64,000 nucleotides of DNA from CAVXDY01 sp963760715 (GTDB lineage Bacteria; Actinomycetota; Thermoleophilia; Miltoncostaeales; Miltoncostaeaceae): NCBI GenBank assembly GCA_963760715.1, contig CAVXDY010000003.1, positions 124,001-188,000 on the forward strand, given 5' to 3'. Of the stretch, positions 26,688 to 34,220 are shown piece by piece (within the stretch, counting starts at the first letter, position 1; every line of letters begins with the position of its first letter). The notes under the pieces were generated by a model. That model saw only the letters and a list, made by a program, of their open reading frames with translations. It was not told the origin of the DNA and made no database searches. The position numbers were made by a program, and so were the translations under genes.

Positions 26688-26773
26688 CAGTCGATCTTCC
26701 CGATCAGCCAGATCGACGCGGCGAAGAGCCCGAAGGCGGCGAGCGCGATGGCGATGGAGGCGAGATCACCCAC
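26687..26773 (-). CDS. 28-residue single-helix membrane peptide preceding kdpF
   Basis: Reads from GTG 26773: VGDLASIAIALAAFG then LFAASIWLIGKID and stop. One hydrophobic helix with a charged tail. The stop overlaps the kdpF ATG as TGATG, exactly as kdpF overlaps kdpA. GTG 26773 lies 8 nt after the TAGCGT box, so the transcript would start at or next to this codon (leaderless). I do not recognise the peptide; it may be a second KdpF-like subunit or a leader peptide. Confidence 0.6.
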   Translation of the reverse strand: MGDLASIAIALAAFGLFAASIWLIGKID

Positions 26774-26780
26774 GGGGACG

Positions 26781-26846
26781 ACGCTACGAGCGTCATCCTC
26801 AAGGGCGCCTCAAGATCGCGCCCGGCCGCCTCAAGATCACCTCAAA
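26781..26846 (-). promoter_or_regulatory. predicted KdpE operator array and -10 box of the kdp operon
   Basis: Four direct repeats on the plus strand: CCTCAAG at 26797, 26808 and 26829 and CCTCAAA at 26840 (CTTGAGG/TTTGAGG in the direction of the operon). Steps are 11, 21 and 11 bp, the tandem pattern bound by OmpR/KdpE-family regulators. TAGCGT (26781-26786, minus sense) serves as -10; the promoter-proximal repeat covers the -35 position, which fits activation. The distal repeat overlaps the kdpE stop codon. Confidence 0.75.
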
Positions 26847-27525
26847 GGCGCAGGCGGTAGCCGACCCCCGTGTCGGTGGTGAGGTGGCGCGGACGCGCCG
26901 GGTCGACCTCGAGCTTGCGTCGCAGGTTGCCCATGTACACGCGCAGGTAGTGGGTCTCGTCGGCGTAGCCCGGCCCCCACACTGCGCTCAGGAGGGCGCG
27001 GTGGGTGAGCACCCGGTCGGCGTGGCGGGACAGCTCGGCCAGCAGTCCGTACTCGTGGGGGGTCAGGTGGACCGGCTCCCCGGCACGGCGGACCTCGCGC
27101 CGCGCGAGGTCGACCTCCACGTCGCCGAAGCGCACGGCGGGCGTCTCTCCGGGAGGGGCCGCCGCCCGGCGCATGACCGCGCGCAGCCGGGCCAGCAGCT
27201 CCCCCACCGCGTACGGCTTGGTGACGTAGTCGTCGGCGCCGGCATCGAGCGCGGCGATCTTGTCCTCCTCCGCGTCGACCGCGGAGACCACCAGGACCGG
27301 GGTCTGGGTCCACTCGCGGAGACGCCGGCACACCTCCACCCCGCTGATGTCGGGCAGCCGCAGGTCGAGCACCACCGCGTCGGGGGGGTGGAGCGCCGCG
27401 GCCTGGAGGGCCTCGGTGCCGGTGGCCGCCTCGTCCACCCCGTACCCGGCCGCGGTCAGCGCGGCGCTGAGCCCGCGCAGCACCTGCGGCTCGTCGTCCA
27501 CCACCAGCACCCGGCCCGCGCTCAC
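26842..27525 (-). CDS. kdpE: OmpR-family response regulator KdpE
   Basis: 227 residues. Receiver domain with VVDDEPQVLRG, the phospho-acceptor Asp in VVLDLRLPDISG and Lys in VTKPYAVGEL; the winged-helix DNA-binding domain ends ETHYLRVYMGNLRRKLE...GVGYRLRL. GTG 27525 overlaps the kinase stop (GTGA). Position between a DUF4118 kinase and the kdp genes identifies it as KdpE. It would bind the CCTCAAG array that begins at its own 3' end. Confidence 0.93.
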   Translation of the reverse strand: MSAGRVLVVDDEPQVLRGLSAALTAAGYGVDEAATGTEALQAAALHPPDAVVLDLRLPDISGVEVCRRLREWTQTPVLVVSAVDAEEDKIAALDAGADDYVTKPYAVGELLARLRAVMRRAAAPPGETPAVRFGDVEVDLARREVRRAGEPVHLTPHEYGLLAELSRHADRVLTHRALLSAVWGPGYADETHYLRVYMGNLRRKLEVDPARPRHLTTDTGVGYRLRL

Positions 27526-28937
27526 CCGGTCACCGCGGGGACGGGCTCCAGGGCGAGGGCCAGAACGAACGTCGTGCCGCTCCCCTCCAGCTCGTGCTCC
27601 AGCAGGGCGCCCTGCGCCTCGGCGAGGCCGCGGGCCAGGGCGAGGCCCACGCCGGTGCCCCCGGTCCCCGGCCCGGCGGCGAACGGGTCGAACAGCCGGT
27701 CCGCCACGGCCGGGTCCGGGCCGGGGCCGGCGTCGGTCACGCGCAGCTCCAGCCGGTCGCCGGCCCGGCGGGCCGCGATCGACACCGGCGGCCGGCCGTG
27801 GCGGACGGCGTTGTGGAGCAGGTTGACCAGGATGCGCTCGCACAGCACCGCGTCGGCGCGCACCAGCGGCAGGTCCGGGTCGATGCGCACCGCGACCGGC
27901 ATCCCCTCGAGGAAGGGCTCGGCGGCCTCGAGCGCGCCCGCGACGATCTCCTCGGGAGCGCACCAGTCGAGCCGGGTCACCAGCGCGCCCGCCTCCAGCC
28001 GCGAGAGGTCGAGCAGGTTGGTCACGAGGCGCTCGAGGCGGCCGGTCTCGGCGGACATGGCGGCCAGCAGCTCGCGGGCCGCCGGCCCCTCGGGATCCTC
28101 GGCCAGCGCGTGCGCGGCCGTCCGGATGGCGGTCAGCGGGGTGCGGAACTCGTGCGAGACCCCGTGCAGCAGCGCCGTCTTCAGCTCGTCGCTGCGGCGC
28201 AGGCTCTCGGTCTCCAGCGCGGTCTCCACGATACGGCCGCGCTCGACGGAGACGGCCGCGAGGCCGCCGACCGCGAGCGCGAAGCCCGGGGTGGCCCACC
28301 GCGGCTCCTCGCCGGGCGCCGCCGGGCCCACCTCCAGCAGCCCCAGGGCGCGGCCGCCGGCGACCAGGGGTACGGTGAAGCCCTCGGCGGACGGGCGCAG
28401 GTGGGCCGCGGCGTTTTGGCCGCCGGCGACGGCCGCCGGCGCCAGGTCGAGGTGACAACGGGTCACCCCCAGGGCGCGCGCCGCGGCGGCCTCCACCTGC
28501 GGCCCGGGGTGCCCCGGCCCGACCTGGGCCAGGGCCGTCTCGGCCAGGTCGGTGAGCACCTCGGCGTCGCGCCGGCGAGCCTCGCTCTCGCGCCGCTGCC
28601 GCCGGAAGCCGGCGGCGAGGTAGCTGGTCACGATGGCCGTGGCCGTGAACACCACCAGCGAGACCCAGTTCCGGGTGTCGCTCACCGTCAGGTTCTGGGT
28701 CGGCGGGATGAAGAACCAGTTGAAGGCCAGGGCCGACACGAGGCCGGTCGTGAGTCCCGCGACCGCCCCGTAGATCCCGCTCACCACCAGCACCAGGAGC
28801 TGGTAGAGGACGGCCATCGACAGGACCTCGACCTGGCTCCGCGACAGGTGGATCACCCAGGTCACGATCACCACGCCCGCCAGCCCCACCACGATCCCCG
28901 TGGTGTGCGCCCGTCTGGGGTCGGCCGGCACGTTCAT
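27522..28937 (-). CDS. KdpD C-terminal half as a separate sensor histidine kinase (DUF4118-GAF-HisKA-HATPase)
   Basis: 471 residues. It starts directly with the four-helix membrane domain of KdpD (VVGLAGVVIVTWVIHLS through WVSLVVFTATAIVTSYLAAG, with FNWFFIPP typical of DUF4118). A GAF-like domain follows at about 130-230, then the phospho-acceptor His in LLHGVSHEFRTPLTA and an HATPase domain (VNLLHNAVRHG, DAGPGPDPAV, GTGVGLALARG). The cytosolic N-terminal KdpD and USP domains are missing and are encoded at 20942-22048. ATG 28937 is 9 nt after TACCGT (28946-28951), a leaderless start. Confidence 0.9.
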   Translation of the reverse strand: MNVPADPRRAHTTGIVVGLAGVVIVTWVIHLSRSQVEVLSMAVLYQLLVLVVSGIYGAVAGLTTGLVSALAFNWFFIPPTQNLTVSDTRNWVSLVVFTATAIVTSYLAAGFRRQRRESEARRRDAEVLTDLAETALAQVGPGHPGPQVEAAAARALGVTRCHLDLAPAAVAGGQNAAAHLRPSAEGFTVPLVAGGRALGLLEVGPAAPGEEPRWATPGFALAVGGLAAVSVERGRIVETALETESLRRSDELKTALLHGVSHEFRTPLTAIRTAAHALAEDPEGPAARELLAAMSAETGRLERLVTNLLDLSRLEAGALVTRLDWCAPEEIVAGALEAAEPFLEGMPVAVRIDPDLPLVRADAVLCERILVNLLHNAVRHGRPPVSIAARRAGDRLELRVTDAGPGPDPAVADRLFDPFAAGPGTGGTGVGLALARGLAEAQGALLEHELEGSGTTFVLALALEPVPAVTG

Positions 28938-29048
28938 CGCGCCTCACGGTAGCCCTCGCGACGGCGGCGTGCCGCTCCGCCGGGGCTTCGCGGACGTACT
29001 GGACGAGGACCACCGCCTGGCAGTCCTGAGGACGGCTAGGCTGGCCGG

Positions 29049-29372
29049 GTGGCCGACGACAACCTGGTTCACGCGGTGCCGCTCCCGCCCGGGGCCGCCC
29101 CTCCGATCCGCGTCTACGTGAACGGCGAGGAGCGCACCGAGGGCGAGGACTTCGTCGTCGAGGGCGCCACCCTGCGCTTCCTGCGCCCACTGAGGGCTCA
29201 GCCCCGGCTGGGCCTGGGCCGCAAGGTGATGCTGGCGATCGGCATCGGGGTCTACGGTGACCTGAAGGGCGACACCCTCGACGTGCTCTACGAGAGCCCT
29301 GACGGCACCCGCACCCACTCGATCCCGCTCACCGCCCCGGCATCGGCAGGGGGGCCTCCGCCAGCCGGGTGA
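29049..29372 (+). CDS. hypothetical protein, 107 residues
   Basis: Unrecognised. A short mostly beta protein: RVYVNGEERTEGEDFVVEGA, LRFLRPLR, LGRKVMLAIGIGVYGDLKGD and LDVLYESPDGTRTHS, with a Pro/Gly-rich end. The phrase pattern (a stated value followed by GDTLDV) resembles small beta-sandwich tail-like proteins, but no family can be named. GTG 29049 is 7 nt after TAGGCT (29037-29042), a leaderless start. It is divergent from the sensor kinase, and its 3' end overlaps the convergent epimerase-like gene by 44 nt. Confidence 0.6.
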   Translation: MADDNLVHAVPLPPGAAPPIRVYVNGEERTEGEDFVVEGATLRFLRPLRAQPRLGLGRKVMLAIGIGVYGDLKGDTLDVLYESPDGTRTHSIPLTAPASAGGPPPAG

Positions 29373-30225
29373 GGTCGCGGCGCCAGTCGCCCGCCGGCTC
29401 CCAGCCGAGCGCGGCGAGGCGGCCGGTGCGGATGGACAGCGGCGCCGCGAGGGCCGCGCTCATCGCGCCGCCCATGGCGATGCCGGCGAGACTCGGCGCG
29501 GCGTGGTCGGGCCGGGGATGCCCCGGGATCCGGCAGATGGCGAGGATCACGTCGAGCTGGGTCGGGGGCTCCCCCTCGGCCGCCGTGTAGGTCCCGGGGG
29601 GCGCCGCGGCGGCGGCGACCAGCGCGGACGCCGCGTCGTCGACCGACAGGAGCGACCACGGGTTGTCACCGGGCCCGACGACGCGGTAGCGCCGTGTGCG
29701 CAGGCCCACGATCAGGTCGCGCATCAGGCCGGTGGGCCCGTACACCCAGGGCAGGCGGACGACCCGCAGACCCGGGCCCTCCAGCTCCGCCTCGGCGCGG
29801 CGGGCGGCCTGGGCCAGGGCGAGCCGGCCGTGCGCCGGGTCGTCGTCCACCGCGGGAGCCCCGGCCGCCCCGTAGAGAAGGCCCGTGGAGGCCATCACCA
29901 CCGGGCGGTCGCCCACGGCCGCGCGCAGGGCCGCGGCGCCCGTGGCCGCCAGCCGCGCCCGCCGGCGGGCGCCGGCACGACGAAGGGGCGGCTCGATCCG
30001 CGGGAGGCCCAGGTGGTAGACGATCTCGACGTCGGCGATCTCGCGCGCCCACGAGCCCAGCCCCTCGGCGTCGGTGTGGAGCGGCTCGGCGCCGGCCTCG
30101 GTCACGGTGCGCTCGGACGGATACGACCGGGCCGTGGCCAGCACCCTCACCCCGTCGGCCCGCAGACGGGCCACCAGGGCGCGGCCCACCAGCCCGCTGC
30201 CGCCCGTGACCAGGGCGGTCGTCAC
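29329..30225 (-). CDS. atypical SDR / NAD-dependent epimerase-like protein with altered active site
   Basis: 298 residues. The NAD(P)-binding start is intact (ALVTGGSGLVGRALVARL), as are VVMASTGLLYG, VVRLPWVYGPTG and WSLLSVDDAASALVAAA. Where extended SDRs carry Y-x3-K the sequence runs through GRLALAQAARRAEAELE with no Tyr/Lys pair, so the usual catalytic base is missing. It may be a non-catalytic or differently acting NAD(P)-binding protein. Located 22 nt downstream of the MoaD-like gene on the same strand, so it could be read from the riboswitch-controlled transcript. Confidence 0.75.
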   Translation of the reverse strand: MTTALVTGGSGLVGRALVARLRADGVRVLATARSYPSERTVTEAGAEPLHTDAEGLGSWAREIADVEIVYHLGLPRIEPPLRRAGARRRARLAATGAAALRAAVGDRPVVMASTGLLYGAAGAPAVDDDPAHGRLALAQAARRAEAELEGPGLRVVRLPWVYGPTGLMRDLIVGLRTRRYRVVGPGDNPWSLLSVDDAASALVAAAAAPPGTYTAAEGEPPTQLDVILAICRIPGHPRPDHAAPSLAGIAMGGAMSAALAAPLSIRTGRLAALGWEPAGDWRRDLTRLAEAPLPMPGR

Positions 30226-30247
30226 GGGCGCCCCGCCGCCGGGGCGG

Positions 30248-30520
30248 TCAGCCCCCCGCGACGGCCGGCAGGATGGTGACCTCCTGGCCGTCCGAGACCG
30301 GCGTGTCGATGCCCTCCGCGAAGCGCACGTCCTCGCCGGCCACGAAGACGTTGACGAACCGGCGCAGCGACCCGTTCTCCATCACCCGGTCGCGGAAGCC
30401 GGCGTGCCGGCCGTCGAGCTCGTCGATCAGCTCGCGGACCGTCCCCGGCCGGCACTCGATCGCCGACACCCCGCCGACCATCGGGCGGAGCGGGGCCGGG
30501 ATGCGCACGTTGACGGGCAA
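30248..30520 (-). CDS. MoaD/ThiS-like sulfur-carrier protein
   Basis: 90 residues of ubiquitin-like beta-grasp pattern: VNVRIPAPLRPMVGG at the start, VRELIDELDGRHAGFRDRV, RRFVNVFVAGEDVRF, and the C-terminus VTILPAVAGG. The terminal Gly-Gly is the site that is adenylated and converted to a thiocarboxylate in this family. It lies 31 nt after a threonine-synthase-like gene under a SAM riboswitch, not beside molybdopterin or thiamine genes. So it is best read as the sulfur donor for an amino acid (homocysteine or cysteine), as known for CysO and HcyS; this is inference. Confidence 0.82.
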   Translation of the reverse strand: MPVNVRIPAPLRPMVGGVSAIECRPGTVRELIDELDGRHAGFRDRVMENGSLRRFVNVFVAGEDVRFAEGIDTPVSDGQEVTILPAVAGG

Positions 30521-30551
30521 TTCTCTCTCCTCGGGGAACGGGATGCTCGGG

Positions 30552-31802
30552 TCAGGCGACGAGCTGGTGCACGCCCATGGCGGCCTCGAAGCTCGCCAGG
30601 GTGGGCTCGATGTGGTGGCGCTCGACCCGCGACGCGACCGCGTCGAGGGTCTTCAGGCCGTCCCCGGTGATGTAGAGCACCACCCGCTCGTCGGGGTCGA
30701 TGCGGCCGGCGCGGGCGAGCTTGGCCAGGGTGGCCGTGGTGACGCCCCCGGCCGTCTCGGTGAAGACGCCGGTGGTGCGGGCCAGGAGCTCGATCCCCTC
30801 GACGATCTCCTCCTCGGTGACCGACGAGATGCAGCCGCCCGTCGCGCGGGCGGCGTCCAGGGCGAAGACGCCGTCGGCCGGGTTCCCGATGGCGAGGCTC
30901 TTGGCGATGGTGTCCGGCCGGGTGGGCGCCACGAAGTCGAGGCCGGCCTGGTAGGCCGCGGCCACCGGGCCGCAGCCCGCGGCCTGGGCGCCGTCGAGGG
31001 TCGGCACCTCGCCCTCCACCAGGCCCGTCTCCAGCAGGTCCTGGAAGCCGCGCCGGATCTTGGTGTAGAGCGAGCCGGAGGCGATCGGGATGACGCAGCG
31101 GTCGGGCAGGGTCCAGTCGAGCTGCTCCGCGACCTCGTAGGCCAGCGTCTTCGAGCCCTCGCTGTAGTAGGGGCGCACGTTGACGTTGACGAAGGCCCAC
31201 GGGCGCTCGCCCGCCAGCTCCATGCAGAGGCGGTTGACGTCGTCGTAGTTGCCGCCGACGGCGAGGAGCGTCGTGCCGTAGACGGCCGTCGCGACGATCT
31301 TCTGCTCCTCGAGGTCGGCCGGCACGAAGACGTAGCTCTCCAGGCCGTGCGCCGCGGCGTGGGCCGCCACCGAGTTGGCGAGGTTGCCCGTCGAGGCGCA
31401 GGCCACCACGCCGTAGCCGAGCTGCTTGGCCTTCTCGAGGGCCACCGAGACCACCCGGTCCTTGAAGCTGTGGGTGGGGTTCGCGGTGTCGTTCTTCACC
31501 CAGACGTCGCGCAGCCCCAGCTCCTCGGCCAGGCGCGGCGCCTTGACCAGAGGCGTCATGCCCGAGGGGAGGCCGGCGTTGGGGTCGTGCGGGGCGCACG
31601 GGAGGAAGTCGCGGTAGCGCCACAGCGAGTGGGGGCCCGCGGCGATGGACGCGCGCGACACCCGCGACGCGATCAGCTCGCGGTCGTACTCCACCTCGAG
31701 CGGGCCGAAGCAGTACTCGCAGACGTACGCCGCGGTCAGCTCTCCGAGTCGCTCGCACTCCTTACATCGGAGCGCGATCGCCGCCGTCTCGTATCCGATC
31801 AC
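30552..31802 (-). CDS. threonine-synthase-like PLP enzyme under a SAM riboswitch
   Basis: 416 residues from GTG 31802, placed just after the terminator with GGGGGG as ribosome site. An N-terminal Cys4 knuckle (CKEC at 13-16, CEYC at 28-31) precedes the fold-type II PLP enzyme; the Schiff-base Lys is in NPTHSFKDRV (Lys114), and PLP-phosphate contacts include ASTGNLAN. The sequence is that of a ThrC-family enzyme acting on O-phosphohomoserine. Regulation by SAM and the MoaD/ThiS partner argue that here the phosphohomoserine is used for sulfur incorporation, giving homocysteine, rather than for threonine. A true ThrC with odd regulation is the alternative. Confidence 0.85.
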   Translation of the reverse strand: MIGYETAAIALRCKECERLGELTAAYVCEYCFGPLEVEYDRELIASRVSRASIAAGPHSLWRYRDFLPCAPHDPNAGLPSGMTPLVKAPRLAEELGLRDVWVKNDTANPTHSFKDRVVSVALEKAKQLGYGVVACASTGNLANSVAAHAAAHGLESYVFVPADLEEQKIVATAVYGTTLLAVGGNYDDVNRLCMELAGERPWAFVNVNVRPYYSEGSKTLAYEVAEQLDWTLPDRCVIPIASGSLYTKIRRGFQDLLETGLVEGEVPTLDGAQAAGCGPVAAAYQAGLDFVAPTRPDTIAKSLAIGNPADGVFALDAARATGGCISSVTEEEIVEGIELLARTTGVFTETAGGVTTATLAKLARAGRIDPDERVVLYITGDGLKTLDAVASRVERHHIEPTLASFEAAMGVHQLVA

Positions 31803-31829
31803 CGTCCCCCCGATCCCGTTCTCGCCGTC

Positions 31830-31854
31830 AAAAAAGCCCTCCCACTGGGAGGGC
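31830..31854 (-). terminator. intrinsic terminator / expression platform of the SAM riboswitch
   Basis: Perfect 8-bp stem GCCCTCCC/GGGAGGGC (31836-31843 with 31847-31854), 3-nt loop, followed in the minus direction by six T. It lies between the riboswitch aptamer and the enzyme start, so SAM binding should favour termination. Confidence 0.88.
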
Positions 31855-31882
31855 GAGGGGCGATCGGACAGGGATCGGGCTC

Positions 31883-31985
31883 TCGCATCTCCCAGGCTAT
31901 CGCCTGTTGGATTTGGCACCTGGCGCGTATCTGCGCTGGTTGCCGCGGCTTCGTCGGGCCAATCCCTCCACCGCTCTCGATGCGA
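31883..31985 (-). ncRNA. SAM-I (S-box) riboswitch aptamer
   Basis: About 103 nt. P1 is closed by GATGCGA at the 3' end and TCGCATC at the 5' end. Between them, read 5' to 3' on the minus strand, are the S-box landmarks: GAGAGCGGTGGAGGGA, then GGCCCGACGAAGCC, CGGCAACC, and AGGTGCCAAATCC. These match the conserved kink-turn, pseudoknot and SAM-pocket segments of SAM-I. It precedes a terminator and the ThrC-like/MoaD-like genes. Confidence 0.93.
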
Positions 31986-31990
31986 CGCGG

Positions 31991-32020
31991 ATTATAGGGA
32001 GCCGGTGTGACGAAGGTCAA
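31991..32020 (-). promoter_or_regulatory. housekeeping promoter of the SAM riboswitch transcript
   Basis: TTGACC (32015-32020) and a perfect TATAAT (31991-31996) on the minus strand, separated by 18 bp. Transcription would begin near 31984, at the 5' strand of P1. This is the most consensus-like promoter in the window. Confidence 0.85.
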
Positions 32021-32053
32021 TCGGCCATCCCGTTAGCATGCGCCCGGAGACCG

Positions 32054-32630
32054 ATGCCGATGCCGCCCGACGCCGACCCCGCCCCCCCGACCCCCGCCGA
32101 GCAGGCCGCTCCGGCGCCCGAGGCGGGGACGGACGGCTCCACCTCGTGGCGAAGGTTCCTGCCGCGCCGCAGGTCCGCCGCGGGCGCGGCGGACGGCGCC
32201 GGCGAGCCGGTCGAACGAGGCGACGGGGGTCATCCCCGCCCCGCCGCGCCAGGAGCGTGCGGGGGCGCTGCATCGCCGCCGCCGGGCGCTCATCGCCCAG
32301 CGCCAGGAGTCCGTGTACCACCTCGGCGGCCTGGCCTTCGAGCTCTACCGGCGCGACCTGCTGAGCGAGGACGTCATGCGCCGGCGCGCCGGCGAGGTCG
32401 CGATGCTCGACGACACGGTGCGCGACATCGACATCCAGCTCGGCGAGATGGACCGCGACCGCCGCGCGCGCCGCGCGAGGTCGCCGGACGACCTCGCGGC
32501 CGGGAGCTGCGTGCGCTGCCACGCGCCCTTCCGGGCCGAGGCCCGCTTCTGCTGGCAGTGCGGCGCCCGGATGGTGCCGGAGGCCGAGGGGGACGAGCAG
32601 GTGACCGCCGCGATCACGCCGCCGCCGTGA
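32054..32630 (+). CDS. zinc-ribbon protein with N-terminal coiled region, one probable frameshift
   Basis: The C-terminal part (from about 32215) is clear: RRRRALIAQRQES, VYHLGGLAFELYRRDLLSEDV, a helical DIDIQLGEMDRD, and a zinc ribbon CVRCHAPF...FCWQCGARM. No start codon exists upstream in that frame before GTG 32313, yet the homologous helical region continues upstream of it. A Pro-rich N-terminus starting MPMPPDAD at 32054 runs in another frame and would join near 32205-32215. The full span is 3n+1 nt, so one inserted base would explain it. TAGCAT at 32034-32039 is a plausible -10. Function unknown; related small proteins in actinobacteria have a similar helix-plus-ribbon layout. Confidence 0.6.
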
Positions 32631-33451
32631 GCGAGGAGCCCACCGAGGGCGAGCCGCCGGGCGGCGCCGAGCCCGAGGGCGGCGCCGAGGCCCCGGGCGG
32701 CGCCGAGCCACCGGCCCCCCCGGGGCCGCCGACCTGCGCGGTCTGCGGCGCGACGCTCGACGCCGACCAGACCTACTGCCTGGAATGCGGCTCGCCGACG
32801 CCGCTCGCGCCCGGGTTCCGCCGCGGCCGGCGCACGGCGGTGATCGCGGCCGCCGCGGTGGCCGTCCTGGGCCTGGGAGCCGGGGCGCTGGCCTATGCGG
32901 TGTCCAGCGACGACGGCTCCGGCGGCGGCGCGACCATCACGGCCACGACCCCCGGCGGAACCCTCCCCGTGTTCCCCGGGACGGTTCCCACGGGACCCAC
33001 CACCGGCGGGCTCCCGCCGGACACGTCGTTCACGAGCCCGACCTCGCCGTCGAGCACCTCCTCGTCAACCGGCTTCGACACGGTCACCGGCCCGCCGGCC
33101 TCGACCCCGTCCACCGAGTCAACGCCGGCCACCACCAGCACCGGCACCGGCACCACGACGGGCACGCCCCCCGCCAACTCCGGGAACTCGGACTGGCCGG
33201 CCGGCAAGACCGGCTGGACGGCCATCCTCTCGTCCGTGCGCAGCGAGTCGGACGCCCGCGCCGCCAAGGCCAGGGTCTCATCGTCGGGCCAGCCCGCCGG
33301 CGTGCTCTTCTCGTCGGACTACCCGCCGCTGCGAAGCGGCTACTGGGTGGTCTACTCGGGCGTGTACGACACCCAGTCGGCGGCGGCCGCCCAGGCCACG
33401 CGGCTGCGCGCGACGTGGCCGGGCGCCTACGCGCGACGGATCGTCGGCTGA
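32627..33451 (+). CDS. zinc ribbon - transmembrane - Thr/Ser/Pro linker - SPOR-like domain protein
   Basis: 274 residues. Acidic Pro/Gly-rich N-terminus, zinc ribbon (CAVC and CLEC, about 36-54), one transmembrane helix (TAVIAAAAVAVLGLGAGALA), a long low-complexity Thr/Ser/Pro linker, and a C-terminal SPOR-like domain (GWTAILSSVRSESDARAAK, SGYWVVYSGVYDTQSAA). SPOR domains bind denuded peptidoglycan at division septa in other bacteria, so a cell-wall-associated role is likely. GTG 32627 overlaps the previous stop (GTGA). Confidence 0.75.
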   Translation: MSEEPTEGEPPGGAEPEGGAEAPGGAEPPAPPGPPTCAVCGATLDADQTYCLECGSPTPLAPGFRRGRRTAVIAAAAVAVLGLGAGALAYAVSSDDGSGGGATITATTPGGTLPVFPGTVPTGPTTGGLPPDTSFTSPTSPSSTSSSTGFDTVTGPPASTPSTESTPATTSTGTGTTTGTPPANSGNSDWPAGKTGWTAILSSVRSESDARAAKARVSSSGQPAGVLFSSDYPPLRSGYWVVYSGVYDTQSAAAAQATRLRATWPGAYARRIVG

Positions 33452-33456
33452 GCCGC

Positions 33457-34143
33457 ATGGCGGACCGCGTCGTCCTCATCACGGGCGCCTCCAGCGGGAT
33501 CGGCGCGGCCACGGCGCGTGCGGCGGCGGCCGCGGGCGACCTGCTGGTCGTCGCGGCGCGGTCGGCCGACCGGCTGGCGGCCCTGCGGGACGAGATCGGG
33601 CCGGACAGGGTCCTCGCGGTGCCCTGCGACGTGACCGACTGGGACTCCCAGCGGGCCCTCGCCGCCGAGGCCCTGGCCCGGTTCGGACGCATCGACGTGG
33701 CGTTCGCCAACGCGGGCTTCGGAGCGAAGCGCGGGTTCCTGGAGGAGTCGCCCGAGCACTGGCGCGAGATGGTCCTGACCAACGTCTACGGCGCGGCGCT
33801 CACCGTGCGCGCCTGCATCGGCGCGCTGCGCGCCTCGCGCGGCCACCTGCTGCTGACCGGCTCGGTGGCGGGGCACATGGTCGTGCCCGGGTCGCTCTAC
33901 TCGTGCACGAAGTGGGCCGTGTCGGCCATGGCCGAGGCCGCGCGGCAGGACCTGAACGGCTCGGGGGTTCGCGTGACGCTGATCTCGCCCGGCACGGTCG
34001 AGACGCCCTTCTACGACTCGCCCGTCGGCGGGGCGCAGCTCACCGGCGACGACGTGGCGCGATCGGTGATGTTCGCGATCAACCAGCCGCCCCACGTGGA
34101 CGTCAACGAGATCCTCGTGCGGCCCACGATCCAGGACTTCTAG
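33457..34143 (+). CDS. short-chain dehydrogenase/reductase
   Basis: 228 residues, classical SDR: TGASSGIGAATARA nucleotide motif, NAGF, catalytic Ser in LLLTGSVAGH and Y-x3-K in YSCTKWAVSAM, then ISPGTVETPF. Substrate unknown. ATG 33457 lies 5 nt after the SPOR gene stop, so the two may be co-transcribed although functionally unrelated. Confidence 0.9.
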   Translation: MADRVVLITGASSGIGAATARAAAAAGDLLVVAARSADRLAALRDEIGPDRVLAVPCDVTDWDSQRALAAEALARFGRIDVAFANAGFGAKRGFLEESPEHWREMVLTNVYGAALTVRACIGALRASRGHLLLTGSVAGHMVVPGSLYSCTKWAVSAMAEAARQDLNGSGVRVTLISPGTVETPFYDSPVGGAQLTGDDVARSVMFAINQPPHVDVNEILVRPTIQDF

Positions 34144-34156
34144 GGACCCTTAAACG

Positions 34157-34220
34157 CCGCCGTCTGAACGACTCCTGGGGGGCCTACCGCGGCATCCATG
34201 CCGCTTGTAACAGACGGCGG
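34157..34220. terminator. nested inverted repeats between convergent genes
   Basis: Outer 10-bp arms CCGCCGTCTG (34157-34166) and CAGACGGCGG (34211-34220) enclose an inner hairpin GCGGCA (34189-34194), TCCA loop, TGCCGC (34199-34204). It lies after the plus-strand SDR and overlaps the 3' end of the minus-strand secreted protein. No U-tract is seen, so termination is only a guess. Confidence 0.45.
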
